Notes under the pieces: model-generated
Seen by the model: only the letters and a program-made list of their open reading frames with translations
What the model was told of the DNA's origin: nothing
Databases searched by the model: none
Position numbers and translations under genes: made by a program
Source of the DNA: Tolypothrix bouteillei VB521301
GTDB lineage: Bacteria; Cyanobacteriota; Cyanobacteriia; Cyanobacteriales; Nostocaceae
Direction of reading: 5' to 3'
DNA: 64,000 nt
Assembly (NCBI RefSeq): GCF_000760695.4
Contig: NZ_JHEG04000001.1
Coordinates: 1,582,717 to 1,646,716 of the forward strand
In this document: piece by piece, positions 37,144-48,667 of the stretch
How positions within the stretch are numbered: the first letter of the stretch is position 1
How the letters are laid out: each line of letters begins with the position of its first letter

Positions 37144-37407
37144 TTATCGCGTTATACAAAAATCAACAAAAGGAGTTGATACGATACCTTTCCAAATCCC
37201 CTCTATTAATTTCACATCTTTATTACTTCTTTCATCAATTATTGGTATTGTGTTGTTTCGATATGTAAAACGAACTCTATACTTACCAGGTTTGAGATTC
37301 TAAAGACACCAGACTTCCCCTGAAGGTTTATTCCCTTGAATTTTTTTACGTTCCTCAAACTTTCCTTCTAAAAAGAAAGTCACACTTTCTCCAGGCATCG
37401 CTAACAT
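37144..37407 (-). pseudogene. Broken paralogue of the 402-aa protein at 32323-33531
   Basis: From an ATG at 37407 the frame reads MLAMPGESVTFFLEGKFEERK, has an in-frame TAG at 37300-37302, then resumes NLKPGKYRVRFTYRNN and ends IEGIWKGIVSTPFVDFCITR. This aligns with the end of the 402-aa protein (GIYQIQMVYNDK; IENLWTGIVCTPQVEFCLVR). The N-terminal part of the gene is missing. Confidence 0.7.
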
Positions 37408-37411
37408 ACTG

Positions 37412-38016
37412 AAACATTAGCGAGGCAACAAAAAAACGAGAATTTATCTCAATCAGCACAACAAGAGAGTAAAAAGCTATAGCTTTGGCCGACGTGATTG
37501 TTGTAACTTAGCTGTTTGCAGTCTTGACAAACAGCCACCTGTAAAGACTGATGCGAATAGAATTCACTGCTATACAAACAAAGTCCGCCTACGCGGACTA
37601 ACTTAAAAACAAGGTTTCAAATTTTCTTTGCTGAAAGTGATAAAAGAGAATTAATCAATACTGCATGAAGAATGCGATAAGCGAGCGATTACAGCAACAG
37701 TCATATCGCACTCCTTGAATGTACTATGTTTCTTTACCTTGAAAATACTGAAGATTATGTTTTTTGCGATCGCAACTCTATTAACTTCACCTGAGTTTTC
37801 TATACGCGGTTCTCATATAGCTAAAGTTTTTAGTATGCCAAGTTACTTATACCAAGTTTCTATGAATGCGATCGCAATGTTCCCAGTAAGGAGCAACCAA
37901 CCAACACTAATCGATGAATTTCATCTAATCCAAGTAGGTTGAGACAGGTCCAGATCGCTCGTTTGCCTGGTCTAGGGTAGTCCAGTCGAGATCGAGGCAC
38001 TACGAGCGGTCTGCCC
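37412..38016. other. Intergenic DNA with a MITE core; composition changes near 37.95 kb
   Basis: About 37565-37604 contains the core CTATACAAACAAAGTCCGCC and GCGGACTAA of the MITE family without clear ends. A short plus-strand open frame (37715-37942) looks non-coding. From about 37940 the DNA becomes noticeably richer in G+C, marking the edge of the reductase/katG block. Confidence 0.5.
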
Positions 38017-38952
38017 TCAAGCCGTAGCTTCATTGCGCGTGAAGTCAGCGGCGTGCAATTTCACGAAGTCGTACATACTTGTCGGAGGAGTGTCGGTGAG
38101 CTTGAACAGGTCATCCGTCATGCGGTCATACCGCCCCTGTGCGTGAAGAGAGGCCATCACCACGAGGTGGTTGACAAGGTGAGTTGGCACCCCAAATTCA
38201 AGAAGTCTATCGGTCCACGCGGAGAGTGGCACGTTACGATAGCGGATAGTTCGGCCGAGTGCTTCGGAAAAGGCGCGTGCGTAGTGGTCCAGATCGACCG
38301 ACTCAAATCCGGTCAGATTGTAAACATGACCAATGTGCTCTACAGGGTCGTCGAGGATTGCGGCAACGGCACGCGCCACATCAACAGCCGAGATAGGCGA
38401 GGTCTTACTGTTACCCAGCGGCAGCGCCAGTTCGTCGCTGTCACGGACGCCAGCAGCGGCGAGACGCAGGAAGAAGCCCTCGAGGAAGACCGTCGGTCGC
38501 ACCGTGACGATCGGCAGTCCGGACCACGCCAATACTTGTTCTGCAAGCCAGTGCAGCTTGTGCTGCGGGCTCGGGGTAGTCTCGGTGATGCTCATCTGCG
38601 TTACTGTCATCTGCGACATGTTCACGAAAGCCTGGACACCATGGTGGCGTGCCACCGCAGCGACGTTAACCGTGGCTTCGAGATAAGCCGCCGAGATTGA
38701 CATTCCGAAATAAATGCGCGTACAACCTTCGATCGCTCGGTGCATTGAGGCGAGATCCGTCAGGTCGCCCTGTACGACCTCGGCACCGAGCTGGCGCAGG
38801 GCGTCAGCGCGTTCATCCTCCCGCCGGACCAAAGCACGCACTTTATGTCCCTTGGCAAGCAACATTGCAGTGAGGTGGCGGCCGATAGCACCGATATCGC
38901 CGGCTGCTCCAGTTACGAGGATCGGGCTGCCATCTGTGGATTTCATCGTCAT
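38017..38952 (-). CDS. NmrA-like NAD(P)-binding reductase (atypical SDR)
   Basis: 311 aa. Rossmann start ILVTGAAGDIGAIGRHLTAMLLAKGHKVRALVRR (variant GxxGxxG with an extra IG), then the acidic VVQGDLTD loop and VRPTVFLEGFF. Resembles the NmrA/azoreductase-type SDRs such as YtfG/QorB; substrate unknown. ATG at 38952 with AAAGG eight bases upstream. Base composition and codon use (many CGC, GCC, CTG-type codons) differ from most of the window and match katG next door, so recent transfer is likely. Confidence 0.82.
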   Translation of the reverse strand: MTMKSTDGSPILVTGAAGDIGAIGRHLTAMLLAKGHKVRALVRREDERADALRQLGAEVVQGDLTDLASMHRAIEGCTRIYFGMSISAAYLEATVNVAAVARHHGVQAFVNMSQMTVTQMSITETTPSPQHKLHWLAEQVLAWSGLPIVTVRPTVFLEGFFLRLAAAGVRDSDELALPLGNSKTSPISAVDVARAVAAILDDPVEHIGHVYNLTGFESVDLDHYARAFSEALGRTIRYRNVPLSAWTDRLLEFGVPTHLVNHLVVMASLHAQGRYDRMTDDLFKLTDTPPTSMYDFVKLHAADFTRNEATA

Positions 38953-38978
38953 ATCATTTACCTTTCAATTGTATTCAG

Positions 38979-39089
38979 CTAGATTGGGAGGCGTTCGGAG
39001 TTTTGAGGGCGTCGGCGACAAGAACAATGTCTTGACTCTCCTGTCCGGCGCGGCAGGTGCTTGCTGGACGAATGGCAGGATTGTTTCAT
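38979..39089 (-). CDS. Short ORF with a strong ribosome binding site, possible gene remnant
   Basis: An ATG at 39089 is preceded by AAAGGAG at good spacing and opens MKQSCHSSSKHLPRR, 36 aa, then stops. A different frame over the same DNA stays open longer (ending PNLAEYN at 38965) and also looks protein-like. It may be the joined ends of a deleted gene that once preceded the reductase. Confidence 0.3.
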   Translation of the reverse strand: MKQSCHSSSKHLPRRTGESRHCSCRRRPQNSERLPI

Positions 39090-41824
<2,735 letters not shown>

Positions 41825-41864
41825 TTTCAGCGAAAAGGTCTTCGAGGGTTTTTACGCTTGACAC

Positions 41865-41908
41865 TCCCACCCCTGGAATTATCTCTTGTGAGATTTTCAA
41901 GGGTGGGA
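41865..41908 (+). terminator. katG terminator-like hairpin
   Basis: TCCCACCC (41865-41872) pairs with GGGTGGGA (41901-41908) and is followed by TTCTTCTTTC. It ends 84 bp after the katG stop. The CTCCCACC...GGTGGGATTCTT pattern also resembles end hairpins of IS200/IS605-type elements, so a transposon relic is an alternative. Confidence 0.6.
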
Positions 41909-41983
41909 TTCTTCTTTCATCCAGCCAACTTATTAGTTAAAACGCGATGTATTAAAGGTGGAACTAACCAACATTCTTTCACT

Positions 41984-42796
41984 TTACTTCCAAGCTATTA
42001 AAGCAGTGGCGGAAAGTTGTTCGCTAAAAGTTCCAGAAGGTTCCACACTCAGTAATGAATTTCTCAAGTCTGCTTCAAAGGGAGCGCGATTTTCGCCAAA
42101 AAAGGAGGGTAAGGCAAAGGCGGTTGAGTAAAGATAACCCAAGTATGAATCAATTGTCCAAGTTCTTTCAAAAGTAACTGTTAGGTTTTCTTGCTTTGAA
42201 AATCCCGATTTTGCCAAAACTTCTTCATGAGTAACTGCTAAAGGTTTCCACAAACCTTGTCCTCCCTGACCTGTACGCCGTTCTTCTCCAAGCCAGCGTT
42301 TGACTGATGCGATCGCTGCTTGCTTCCATGGATAAGAACTGTTCCAAGGGTCTTCATTTGTTTTTACGATAACAATACCCCCACCCTCTTCAAGGAGCGG
42401 ATGAAGCTTTTCAAGAACCAGTTCTCGTTGCATCCAATGAAAAGAGCGCCCCATCGTTACCAAGCGAAAATTTCCCCAATCTGCAGTAATTGATTCAGCA
42501 CGTGCGTGAATCCAACGAATATGATTAACTTTTGCTGCTTCTGCTTCTACTCGTGCTTCTGCTAGCATATCGGCATCAGGATCGACTGCTACCACTTCTT
42601 CAAAGCGCGAGGCAAAGGGAATAGCAATCAATCCTGCTCCACAACCAAGATCGAGAAGTCGTCCGCTACCATTTAATTGAAAGCGCTGTGCAAGCAAATC
42701 AAATAAATCTTGCGGGTACTTTGAGCGATAGCGAGCATAATACCAAGCAGCACCTTGAAACAAAGTTGGGTCGTAGGTAGGTCTGTTTGCAACCAT
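41984..42796 (-). CDS. Class I SAM-dependent methyltransferase
   Basis: 270 aa. Motif I LLDLGCGAGLIAIPFASRF at about residues 46-64, then the acidic VAVDPDADMLAEAR, and motif IV-like FRLVTMGRSFHWM. The family transfers methyl from S-adenosylmethionine; the small-molecule acceptor is unknown. It resembles the UbiE/SmtA-like generic methyltransferases. ATG start at 42796; convergent with katG. Confidence 0.87.
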   Translation of the reverse strand: MVANRPTYDPTLFQGAAWYYARYRSKYPQDLFDLLAQRFQLNGSGRLLDLGCGAGLIAIPFASRFEEVVAVDPDADMLAEARVEAEAAKVNHIRWIHARAESITADWGNFRLVTMGRSFHWMQRELVLEKLHPLLEEGGGIVIVKTNEDPWNSSYPWKQAAIASVKRWLGEERRTGQGGQGLWKPLAVTHEEVLAKSGFSKQENLTVTFERTWTIDSYLGYLYSTAFALPSFFGENRAPFEADLRNSLLSVEPSGTFSEQLSATALIAWK

Positions 42797-43058
42797 TTGG
42801 AAAAACTCCGACTGTTAATAGTTATAGGTGTTTTGAGCAAAGTATAAGGAGGAAAGGTAGGGGGATAACCTTTACTGTCTATCCTTCCCACCAATCCAAA
42901 ATTACCCGTTCAGCCGCAATTAAAGTACGGTTTTTCAATCGAAATATCGTACTTTAAGGTCAGTTTGCCACACTTGCCCTTTGAGAGCAAGTATTTTTCT
43001 ACAAACTTAAGGAATACAATTGAAGTGGTAATTTTTGCTCTGGTACTTTTCTATCGCA

Positions 43059-44075
43059 ATGCAGCAATCAGTAGACCAAGAATTTTCCCAAGTTTCGATC
43101 GTTGATATCAGTGCGCTAGTTTCTGGATCTGGTGACAAATACACGGTAGTCGATCGGATCGGACAAGCATGCCGTGAGTGTGGTTTCTTCTACATCATCG
43201 GGCACGGAGTGGATGAAGGACTACAGCAACGTCTGGAAGACTTAAGCAGACAGTTCTTTGAACGGGATCTGGAAACTAAACTAGAGATTGGCATGAATGT
43301 TGGTGGTAGAGCATGGCGGGGATATTTCCCTGTAGGAGGCGAATTGACATCAGGTAAGCCAGACTTGAAGGAAGGTATATATTTTGGTGCAGAACTTGAG
43401 GATAACCATCCACTTGTCAAAGCTAGTACCCCAATGCACGGTCGCAACCTTTTTCCATCAAGTGTTCCGCAATTGCGGGAGACGGTGCTTGAGTATATGG
43501 AAGCAATGACCAAACTAGGGCATAAGTTGATGGCTGGTATTGCTCTTAGCCTTGAATTAGAAGAATCCTACTTTAGCGATCGCTATACAAAAGACCCACT
43601 GATATTATTTCGTATTTTTAACTATCCTCCCAATTCGTCACTCTCTGAGAAGAAACGTCAGTGGGGTGTGGGGGAACACACTGATTATGGTGTTTTAACT
43701 ATACTCAAGCAGGATAATGCAGGTGGATTGCAAGTTAAGTCGAAGTCTGGCTGGGTAGATGCGCCGCCTATCCCTAACTCATTTGTATGCAACATTGGAG
43801 ATATGCTCGATCGCATGACGCGAGGGCTGTATCGTTCGACACCCCATCGCGTCTTGAATTTGTCGGGACGCGATCGTCTGTCGTTCCCATTCTTCTTTGA
43901 CCCTAATTTTAATGTAGAAGTCCAGCCAATTGAACTCAAAGGAGTGATGGCGAGCGACGATCAAAACGAACGTTGGGATAGGGCTAGCGTTCATGCCTTT
44001 CGTGGAACTTATGGCGATTATTTGTTAAGTAAGGTGTCTAAAGTGTTTCCGGAGTTACGCCAAACAGTGCTGTAA
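43059..44075 (+). CDS. 2-oxoglutarate/Fe(II)-dependent oxygenase, isopenicillin N synthase-like
   Basis: 338 aa from the ATG at 43059; a TTG eight codons earlier is less likely. The N-terminal DIOX_N domain includes VSIVDISALVSG and GFFYIIGHGVD. The Fe(II) triad appears as H-x-D in GVGEHTDYGVLTILKQD and the distal His in STPHRVLNLSGRDRLSFPFFFDP, which also carries the R-x-S 2OG-binding motif. It would hydroxylate or desaturate a small molecule. No biosynthetic neighbours reveal the substrate. Confidence 0.88.
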   Translation: MQQSVDQEFSQVSIVDISALVSGSGDKYTVVDRIGQACRECGFFYIIGHGVDEGLQQRLEDLSRQFFERDLETKLEIGMNVGGRAWRGYFPVGGELTSGKPDLKEGIYFGAELEDNHPLVKASTPMHGRNLFPSSVPQLRETVLEYMEAMTKLGHKLMAGIALSLELEESYFSDRYTKDPLILFRIFNYPPNSSLSEKKRQWGVGEHTDYGVLTILKQDNAGGLQVKSKSGWVDAPPIPNSFVCNIGDMLDRMTRGLYRSTPHRVLNLSGRDRLSFPFFFDPNFNVEVQPIELKGVMASDDQNERWDRASVHAFRGTYGDYLLSKVSKVFPELRQTVL

Positions 44076-44204
44076 AATCAATTACAGCAAGTAGTTTGAG
44101 GCAGTTGTGAAGCAACCTGAGTCGTTCACTCAAAAGAAGTTAAGATGAAAGCATTGTCCTCCAAACCTGATGACTTCTAATCTAGAAACAAGCTGCAAAC
44201 TCAA

Positions 44205-44468
44205 ATGACGCAAGTAACGATTGCAACATCCAGAAGAGAAACACCCCTTTTGTTTGAGGAACTGACGTGGAGAGAGTTCAAAGCAGTTGAACAATTGTTA
44301 GATCGCCAAGGATACCGACTCTCTTTCTTGGATGGTGTTTTAGAGATACGAAGAATGCCAGGAGAACCCCACGAAACAGTTAAGAAGAGAATTGCTGCAT
44401 TGGTAGAATTGTATTTGCTTGTGGCTGGGTTTGACTTTTTTACAGAATACCACGCAAATCTAAAATAA
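44205..44468 (+). pseudogene. Uma2 family protein, N-terminal half only
   Basis: 87 aa. The frame has the Uma2 start (LLFEELTWREFKAVEQLLDRQGYRLSFLDGVLEIRRMPGEPHETVKKRIAALVELYLLVAGFDF) but ends after about 85 residues, without the PD and ExK catalytic half. Its last codons run into the 3' end of a second, oppositely oriented Uma2 fragment, so two different Uma2 genes have been joined tail to tail. Confidence 0.75.
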
Positions 44469-44729
44469 AACCCGGCAACACATCTTCACCAGATAAAGTC
44501 GTAGGGGACTTGATCGCTTCCACCTCTCGTCCTTGGCGATAAATTTCTACTTGCTGGTTCTGTGGATCGATGAGCCAACCCAAACGAACTCCGTTGTCCA
44601 TGTACTCCTGCATCTTAGCCTGCAAGGTCTTCAAATCATCAGTTTTAGAACGCAACTCAATAACAAAATCTGGAGCAATCGGTGGAAATTTTTGTCGTTG
44701 CTCAGAACTCAAAGATTCCCACCTTTCTA
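44440..44729 (-). pseudogene. Uma2 family protein, C-terminal half only, truncated by a MITE
   Basis: The frame keeps LERWESLSSEQRQKFPPIAPDFVIELRSKTDDLKTLQAKMQEYMDNGVRLGWLIDPQNQQVEIY, the catalytic half of Uma2 (PDFVIEL, then E and K positions). Its 5' half is missing: the sequence switches at 44730 into the MITE-like element, whose left end supplies the apparent first codons (MQLHIELV). The expected N-terminal Uma2 half was not found on the far side of the element. Confidence 0.8.
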
Positions 44730-44853
44730 ATACCAATTCTATGTGAAGTTGCACATTATTGCCCTCACATTAGAAATGTGGGGCTATACAAACAAAGCCT
44801 GCCTAAGCGCAAAGCGCACGCTACGCGAACGCAGGCTAATTGTATGTATCTTC
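44730..44853. mobile_element. MITE-like element, copy 5, right end lost
   Basis: Starts ATACCAATTCTATGTGAAG, nearly identical to copy 4. Core GTGGGGCTATACAAACAAAGC and the GCGCAAAGCGCACGC arm are present, but the GGTAT right end is absent after TTGTATGTATCTT. It replaces the 5' half of the Uma2 gene on its left. Confidence 0.7.
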
Positions 44854-45130
44854 GCTGCGATTTTTTGCACTCACTCGTCAACCATACTCTTGATTACTTC
44901 CTGCTTGCTAAAATAGTTTCTCGACCAGATAAATTCAGTATATTTTCCTTAAATGTAAGTGTAAATAATTACTATAGTTTTATTGAAATTGCAATTCGTC
45001 GTAGGTTGGGTGGAGCGAAGCAAAATCCACAGCCAACGACGAGCCAGGTTCTCCTCGGTAAAGCGTTCAATTTTAAAAGGCTGAGTGTTGATACAACTAC
45101 AACTAACACAGACTACGAAGATCGCTCTTT

Positions 45131-45715
45131 ATGAATGAATCAAATCCCTTAGATTTATTAAACCAACTGCTGCAAAAAGATGCTTCTGATGTACTTGCTT
45201 GGCTGAAAGATATTTGGTCAGGGCAATTAAAAGCTCCTAAAGACTTTAATTGGTTGGGCTTAGCTCAAGCAGCAGGAACTACGGCTAGTTATAATATTCA
45301 TAATTTTGACGATAGTGACACTGCATGTGCCTTGCCTTGGGCGGAGGTAGCAACGTTAACTTATGACCTACTGGTAAGTAAGGTAGAGTCTGACAAACAA
45401 GAGCCATATATGCTTAGCTCAATGCTTCTACGAGCCGCTATGATAGAAAGATTCGATGCTATTCCCGGTCATCCTGTTCTTGATTTAGACCGGATTAGTC
45501 ACTGGTTCTTCGACAACTTGACTATGTCGCCCCAAGAAGCTCAAACTAAAACATTGTCTTGTTGGGAAGATATAAAAGGTTCTATAAAAGATATGCGAGA
45601 ATTAAGGCGAATTAAAAATCGATTGAATGTCTTATTAGTGTTAGTTGATAGTGGAAAAATTCTTCCAAATGAAGAACTTAAAGCTTGGATTTATATACGA
45701 GATATATTACCGTAA
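45131..45715 (+). CDS. Hypothetical protein
   Basis: 194 aa, not recognised. Soluble and mostly helical: MNESNPLDLLNQLLQKDASDVLAWLKDIWSG, a central segment with several Asp and Cys, and a long basic/amphipathic helix (DMRELRRIKNRLNVLLVLVDSG). No signal peptide or membrane segment. ATG start at 45131 directly after a stretch of AT-rich and MITE-derived DNA. It begins a run of small uncharacterised genes (45.1-48.7 kb) that may be an accessory module. Confidence 0.6.
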   Translation: MNESNPLDLLNQLLQKDASDVLAWLKDIWSGQLKAPKDFNWLGLAQAAGTTASYNIHNFDDSDTACALPWAEVATLTYDLLVSKVESDKQEPYMLSSMLLRAAMIERFDAIPGHPVLDLDRISHWFFDNLTMSPQEAQTKTLSCWEDIKGSIKDMRELRRIKNRLNVLLVLVDSGKILPNEELKAWIYIRDILP

Positions 45716-46008
45716 GATTATTGTAAGTAGTCAATGCCCGATATATCCTGTAGAACGGACTTGCATATCTTTCAACTCCTAAGATGCACATTTTATAACC
45801 TTGATACAGCAAGGCTTTTAGAAAATGAAAAAAATGTACGTTTTTCATATATTACTAGCGGTGATTTTCGCGGCTAGTCAGAGGCTTATATCTTGTACCT
45901 GTAAAATTAAACGAGTCAAATAATTCTTGCTCTTCTATAGGAGTCCTATTTGATTTCTTTTAGCAGACGAATTTTCTGAGTCGGGGGATGGAGAACACCA
46001 AATATTTC

Positions 46009-46464
46009 TTATTTTTGAGATTGAGGAGATATTAGCGCTTCTTTTACTTCAGCAAAAGCTGTTTCTATGTTTGTGCGTAATTCTTGCTCATCTAATACGC
46101 CCTTAAATACTTCATATCTTTCTGCTGTAACTACTACTCTAACAGGTTTACCAAGTCTTCTGAGCCTTTGTGGCTGAACATCAAGATCGTCTCCCCATTG
46201 ATAATCTAAATTTCTAAAATCAACAACTAAGCCACTAATTTTTTCAGGTAACTCAATATCACAAAATTCATTAATGCGCCACTTAATAAAAAGTGCGTCG
46301 TCACTTCCACTAGAGCCAGCTAAATAAGTGCCAATAAAAACTATTAAACCTACTAATATTTGAGTTTTTGGTAATTTACATATATAGTATTTGGTTTCTA
46401 TATGACTAATATCGAGAGAAATTTCTGTAAAATTTTGTAAAATTTTATCATCATTTTGAGACAT
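46009..46464 (-). CDS. Hypothetical protein
   Basis: 151 aa, not recognised. N-terminal 1-35 looks soluble, then ILVGLIVFIGTYLAGSSGSDD could be a short hydrophobic strand or helix; the rest is alpha/beta with LVVDFRNLDYQWGDDLDV and a helical acidic tail (DEQELRTNIETAFAEVKEALI). ATG start at 46464. It is on the minus strand, as are the next three small genes, but gaps are too large to call an operon. Confidence 0.55.
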   Translation of the reverse strand: MSQNDDKILQNFTEISLDISHIETKYYICKLPKTQILVGLIVFIGTYLAGSSGSDDALFIKWRINEFCDIELPEKISGLVVDFRNLDYQWGDDLDVQPQRLRRLGKPVRVVVTAERYEVFKGVLDEQELRTNIETAFAEVKEALISPQSQK

Positions 46465-46500
46465 ATATAGTAATCCTAAATCATTTGTAAAAAAATTGGA

Positions 46501-46632
46501 TTGCTAATGGCTAATAGCTAATTGCTTTTTGACCATTAGCTATTAGCCCTTTGGGTTCGCCAGTCCCCAGGGCTGGTCTCACCATTAGCAGTCTTGACTC
46601 TTATTCTTATATTTCATTTAGGACTGCTATAT
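46501..46632. repeat. Dispersed repeat, copy B (related to 4290-4384)
   Basis: Left part TTGCTAATGGCTAATAGC and TGACCATTAGCTATTAGCC match the right part of copy A. The right part, GCAGTCTTGACTCTTATTC to GGACTGCTATA, is the inverted left part of copy A. A GC-rich insert (GTCCCCAGGGCTGGTCTCACC) separates them. No gene in 46465-46795. Confidence 0.6.
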
Positions 46633-46795
46633 ATTCCAAACACTAACGATGAAAGAGAATAAAAGAGCCAGGTTCAAGAGAATCTAATAAGTTTTTTTGT
46701 AACAAAGTGGTTAATGCTCAACAAATTGCTTAACGTGACTTTCTACATGAATGCTACTCGAATGCTTCTTACACCTAAAAACTCAAAATCTTAAT

Positions 46796-47212
46796 TTAGG
46801 GTGCTAGTTCAATTGATTCAATTGCCACTACACAAGGCGCAACTATACTGGCTGCGTCACGTGGATATGGAGGCATTATCGGCAAAATTTTGCCTACTAC
46901 CACAACTCGTTTATTTTCAAATTGGGCAATTTCGTTAGACGATCTAATAGCTTTTGAATGCCACGGTGGATAAAAAAATATTTTACCACCATCATCCAAA
47001 ACTATTAAAACATGACCTTTATATTGAGGTGGTGGAGTTTGCCTATATCTTACATCTACTTGCCTGTATTTCCCAATCACACGTACTGGTATGCCTACTG
47101 TTCCTGCATCTATGCTTTGTTTCATTATGTTATCATCACCACTGACATCAAACCGAGCATCATAGTGTTCATCTATATCATCTTTTATCCTGATAGTCGG
47201 CAGTTGGGTCAT
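46796..47212 (-). CDS. Hypothetical protein, possible small beta-barrel
   Basis: 138 aa from the ATG at 47212 (a TTG seven codons upstream exists). Mostly beta-strands: GIPVRVIGKYRQVDVRYRQ, HVLIVLDDGGKIFFYPPWHSKA, FENKRVVVVGKILPIMPPYP, suggestive of an OB-like barrel, preceded by an acidic segment (KDDIDEHYDARFDVSGDD). No signal peptide. Function unknown; similar small beta proteins occur in accessory islands. No clear operon. Confidence 0.6.
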   Translation of the reverse strand: MTQLPTIRIKDDIDEHYDARFDVSGDDNIMKQSIDAGTVGIPVRVIGKYRQVDVRYRQTPPPQYKGHVLIVLDDGGKIFFYPPWHSKAIRSSNEIAQFENKRVVVVGKILPIMPPYPRDAASIVAPCVVAIESIELAP

Positions 47213-47405
47213 AATCTTCTCGCGGTTTGTCAAATTTAAAGTAAGAATTTGGTGAAATTGGCAACTTGCTATTCCTATATTCCCAATAAGTAAACAAATA
47301 GTTTACTCAAACCCAATAATGTACTTTGGATTATATTCCGAATTTAATCTGTCATAATTTTATTAGCTGACTACTAGAAGCGTTCTGTCTCATCCAACCT
47401 AGTCA

Positions 47406-47576
47406 TCAAAGATAATTAGCAGGGAATTGTGGTGATTCTATCAGATAACTTGGATCGAGATGAGCATGAAGTAGTGCTTGACGTAAACACTCTGCTTCTG
47501 CCTCGATTAGATCGATAGAATGGATACTGCCGCGATCGCGCAACCGCAAGATGGGACGAGTGCCTATCTCAGACAT
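47406..47576 (-). pseudogene. Duplicated tail of the 48044 gene
   Basis: 56 codons, ATG at 47576: MSEIGTRPILRLRDRGSIHSID and so on to FPANYL. Apart from the first four residues it is nearly identical in DNA and protein to the last 52 residues of the protein encoded at 48044-48637, and the duplication extends into 3' flanking DNA (CATCCAACC). It flanks the small 47632 gene on the other side, so a segmental duplication has bracketed that gene. It may still be expressed. Confidence 0.65.
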
Positions 47577-47631
47577 CCTCTAAAGAAGACCTCTTTTTTG
47601 AGAAACTAATATAGCTTATTAACATTTTTAT

Positions 47632-47952
47632 TTACCAATCTTTTTGGAGAAAAAAACTGCCATAAATTATCGATAGCTCAAAGATGTCTGTTGTAATTAC
47701 AGCTGCTTTCTGATGAGATTCTACACCCAGAGAAAAGCCGATTAAGTCAGCTTCCATTTCATGTAATTTCTCTGAGTCATGCACAGTCCACATTATGTCG
47801 CGACAATCCTGAAAAACTAGCACATACGGCAAGCGCTCAGTAGGATTGTAGACACACTCAATCAACACTTTATTTCCCCATAGAGATACCATCACACTTG
47901 TAATTAGCGATGTTTGTCCACCCAGTTTAAATAAATAATAATCATCTGGCAT
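47632..47952 (-). CDS. Hypothetical small protein
   Basis: 106 aa, not recognised. Starts MPDDYYLFKLGGQTSLITSVMVSLWGNKVLIECVYN and continues with beta-strand-like segments (PYVLVFQDCRDIMWTVHD, AAVITTDIFELSIIYGSFFL). Acidic, soluble, of a size typical of immunity or chaperone-like proteins. It sits between two copies of the same 3' gene segment and shares strand with the 48044 gene, 91 bp downstream, so co-transcription is plausible. Confidence 0.55.
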   Translation of the reverse strand: MPDDYYLFKLGGQTSLITSVMVSLWGNKVLIECVYNPTERLPYVLVFQDCRDIMWTVHDSEKLHEMEADLIGFSLGVESHQKAAVITTDIFELSIIYGSFFLQKDW

Positions 47953-48043
47953 ATTTATTTAATTACTCATCTTTTCTCCATTATGAAGCTTTCTGGGTAT
48001 TTCATTGCCAAATTCGTCTCGCATATCCCATCCAACCCAATCA

Positions 48044-48637
48044 TCAAAGATAATTAGCAGGGAATTGTGGTGATTCTATCAGATAACTTGGATCGAGATG
48101 AGTATGAAGTAGTGCTTGACGTAAACACTCTGCTTCTGCCTCGATTAGATCGATAGAATGGATACTGCCGTAATCACGCAACCGTAAGATGGGACGAGTG
48201 CCTGCGTATAAATCCAAATCTTCAACCGGACATAACTCACCAGTAACTGCCTTTTGCGATGGTAGAGTTTTTGTAAGTTTCTGCACAAATTCGTCACGGG
48301 GTTCTCCTTTTACCTCAATTATTTGTTTTGGTATTTCACCTACATTTAATGTAATGTTCTCTGCTAGGGTGGCAAATTGTTTCACACTATTTTGGAGAGT
48401 AGTCGCAATCGCATTGCTATTGATATCCGTGGAGTCAGAAGACGATTGCGAAATTATCGTTACCTTTCCCAGTGAACGAAGTTGTGCCTCATCTTCCGGA
48501 ATGTCGTAAATATCCGGTATCAACTTCATAACGAAGCTATCACTTCTAGAAGCCGCCCAAACGAGAGTAACTCGATAAACTGCTAAACGTGTTTCCAATT
48601 CAGTATGAGAGCGAAGATACAACCTGTAGTAAGCCAT
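48044..48637 (-). CDS. Hypothetical protein with duplicated C-terminal tail
   Basis: 197 aa from the internal ATG at 48637 (MAYYRLYLRSHTELETRLAVYRV). The frame continues to an ATG at 48727, but that part overlaps a plus-strand pseudogene with better coding character, so the shorter form is preferred. Contains KLIPDIYDIPEDEAQLRSLG, a Ser/Asp-rich linker, a helical middle and the C-terminal RPILRLRDYGSIHSID...PANYL unit that is duplicated at 47406. Family unknown; likely cytoplasmic. Confidence 0.6.
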   Translation of the reverse strand: MAYYRLYLRSHTELETRLAVYRVTLVWAASRSDSFVMKLIPDIYDIPEDEAQLRSLGKVTIISQSSSDSTDINSNAIATTLQNSVKQFATLAENITLNVGEIPKQIIEVKGEPRDEFVQKLTKTLPSQKAVTGELCPVEDLDLYAGTRPILRLRDYGSIHSIDLIEAEAECLRQALLHTHLDPSYLIESPQFPANYL

Positions 48638-48667
48638 ATTTATAATTACAATTGGTTGATTTTTTAG

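Noticed and set aside
37715..37942. 75-aa plus-strand ORF before the reductase
   Set aside because: Low-complexity hydrophobic text with no family, no convincing ribosome binding site, in repeat-containing DNA.
44682..45134. 150-aa plus-strand frame through the MITE at 44730
   Set aside because: It runs through repeat DNA and joins unrelated pieces; no protein-like motif.
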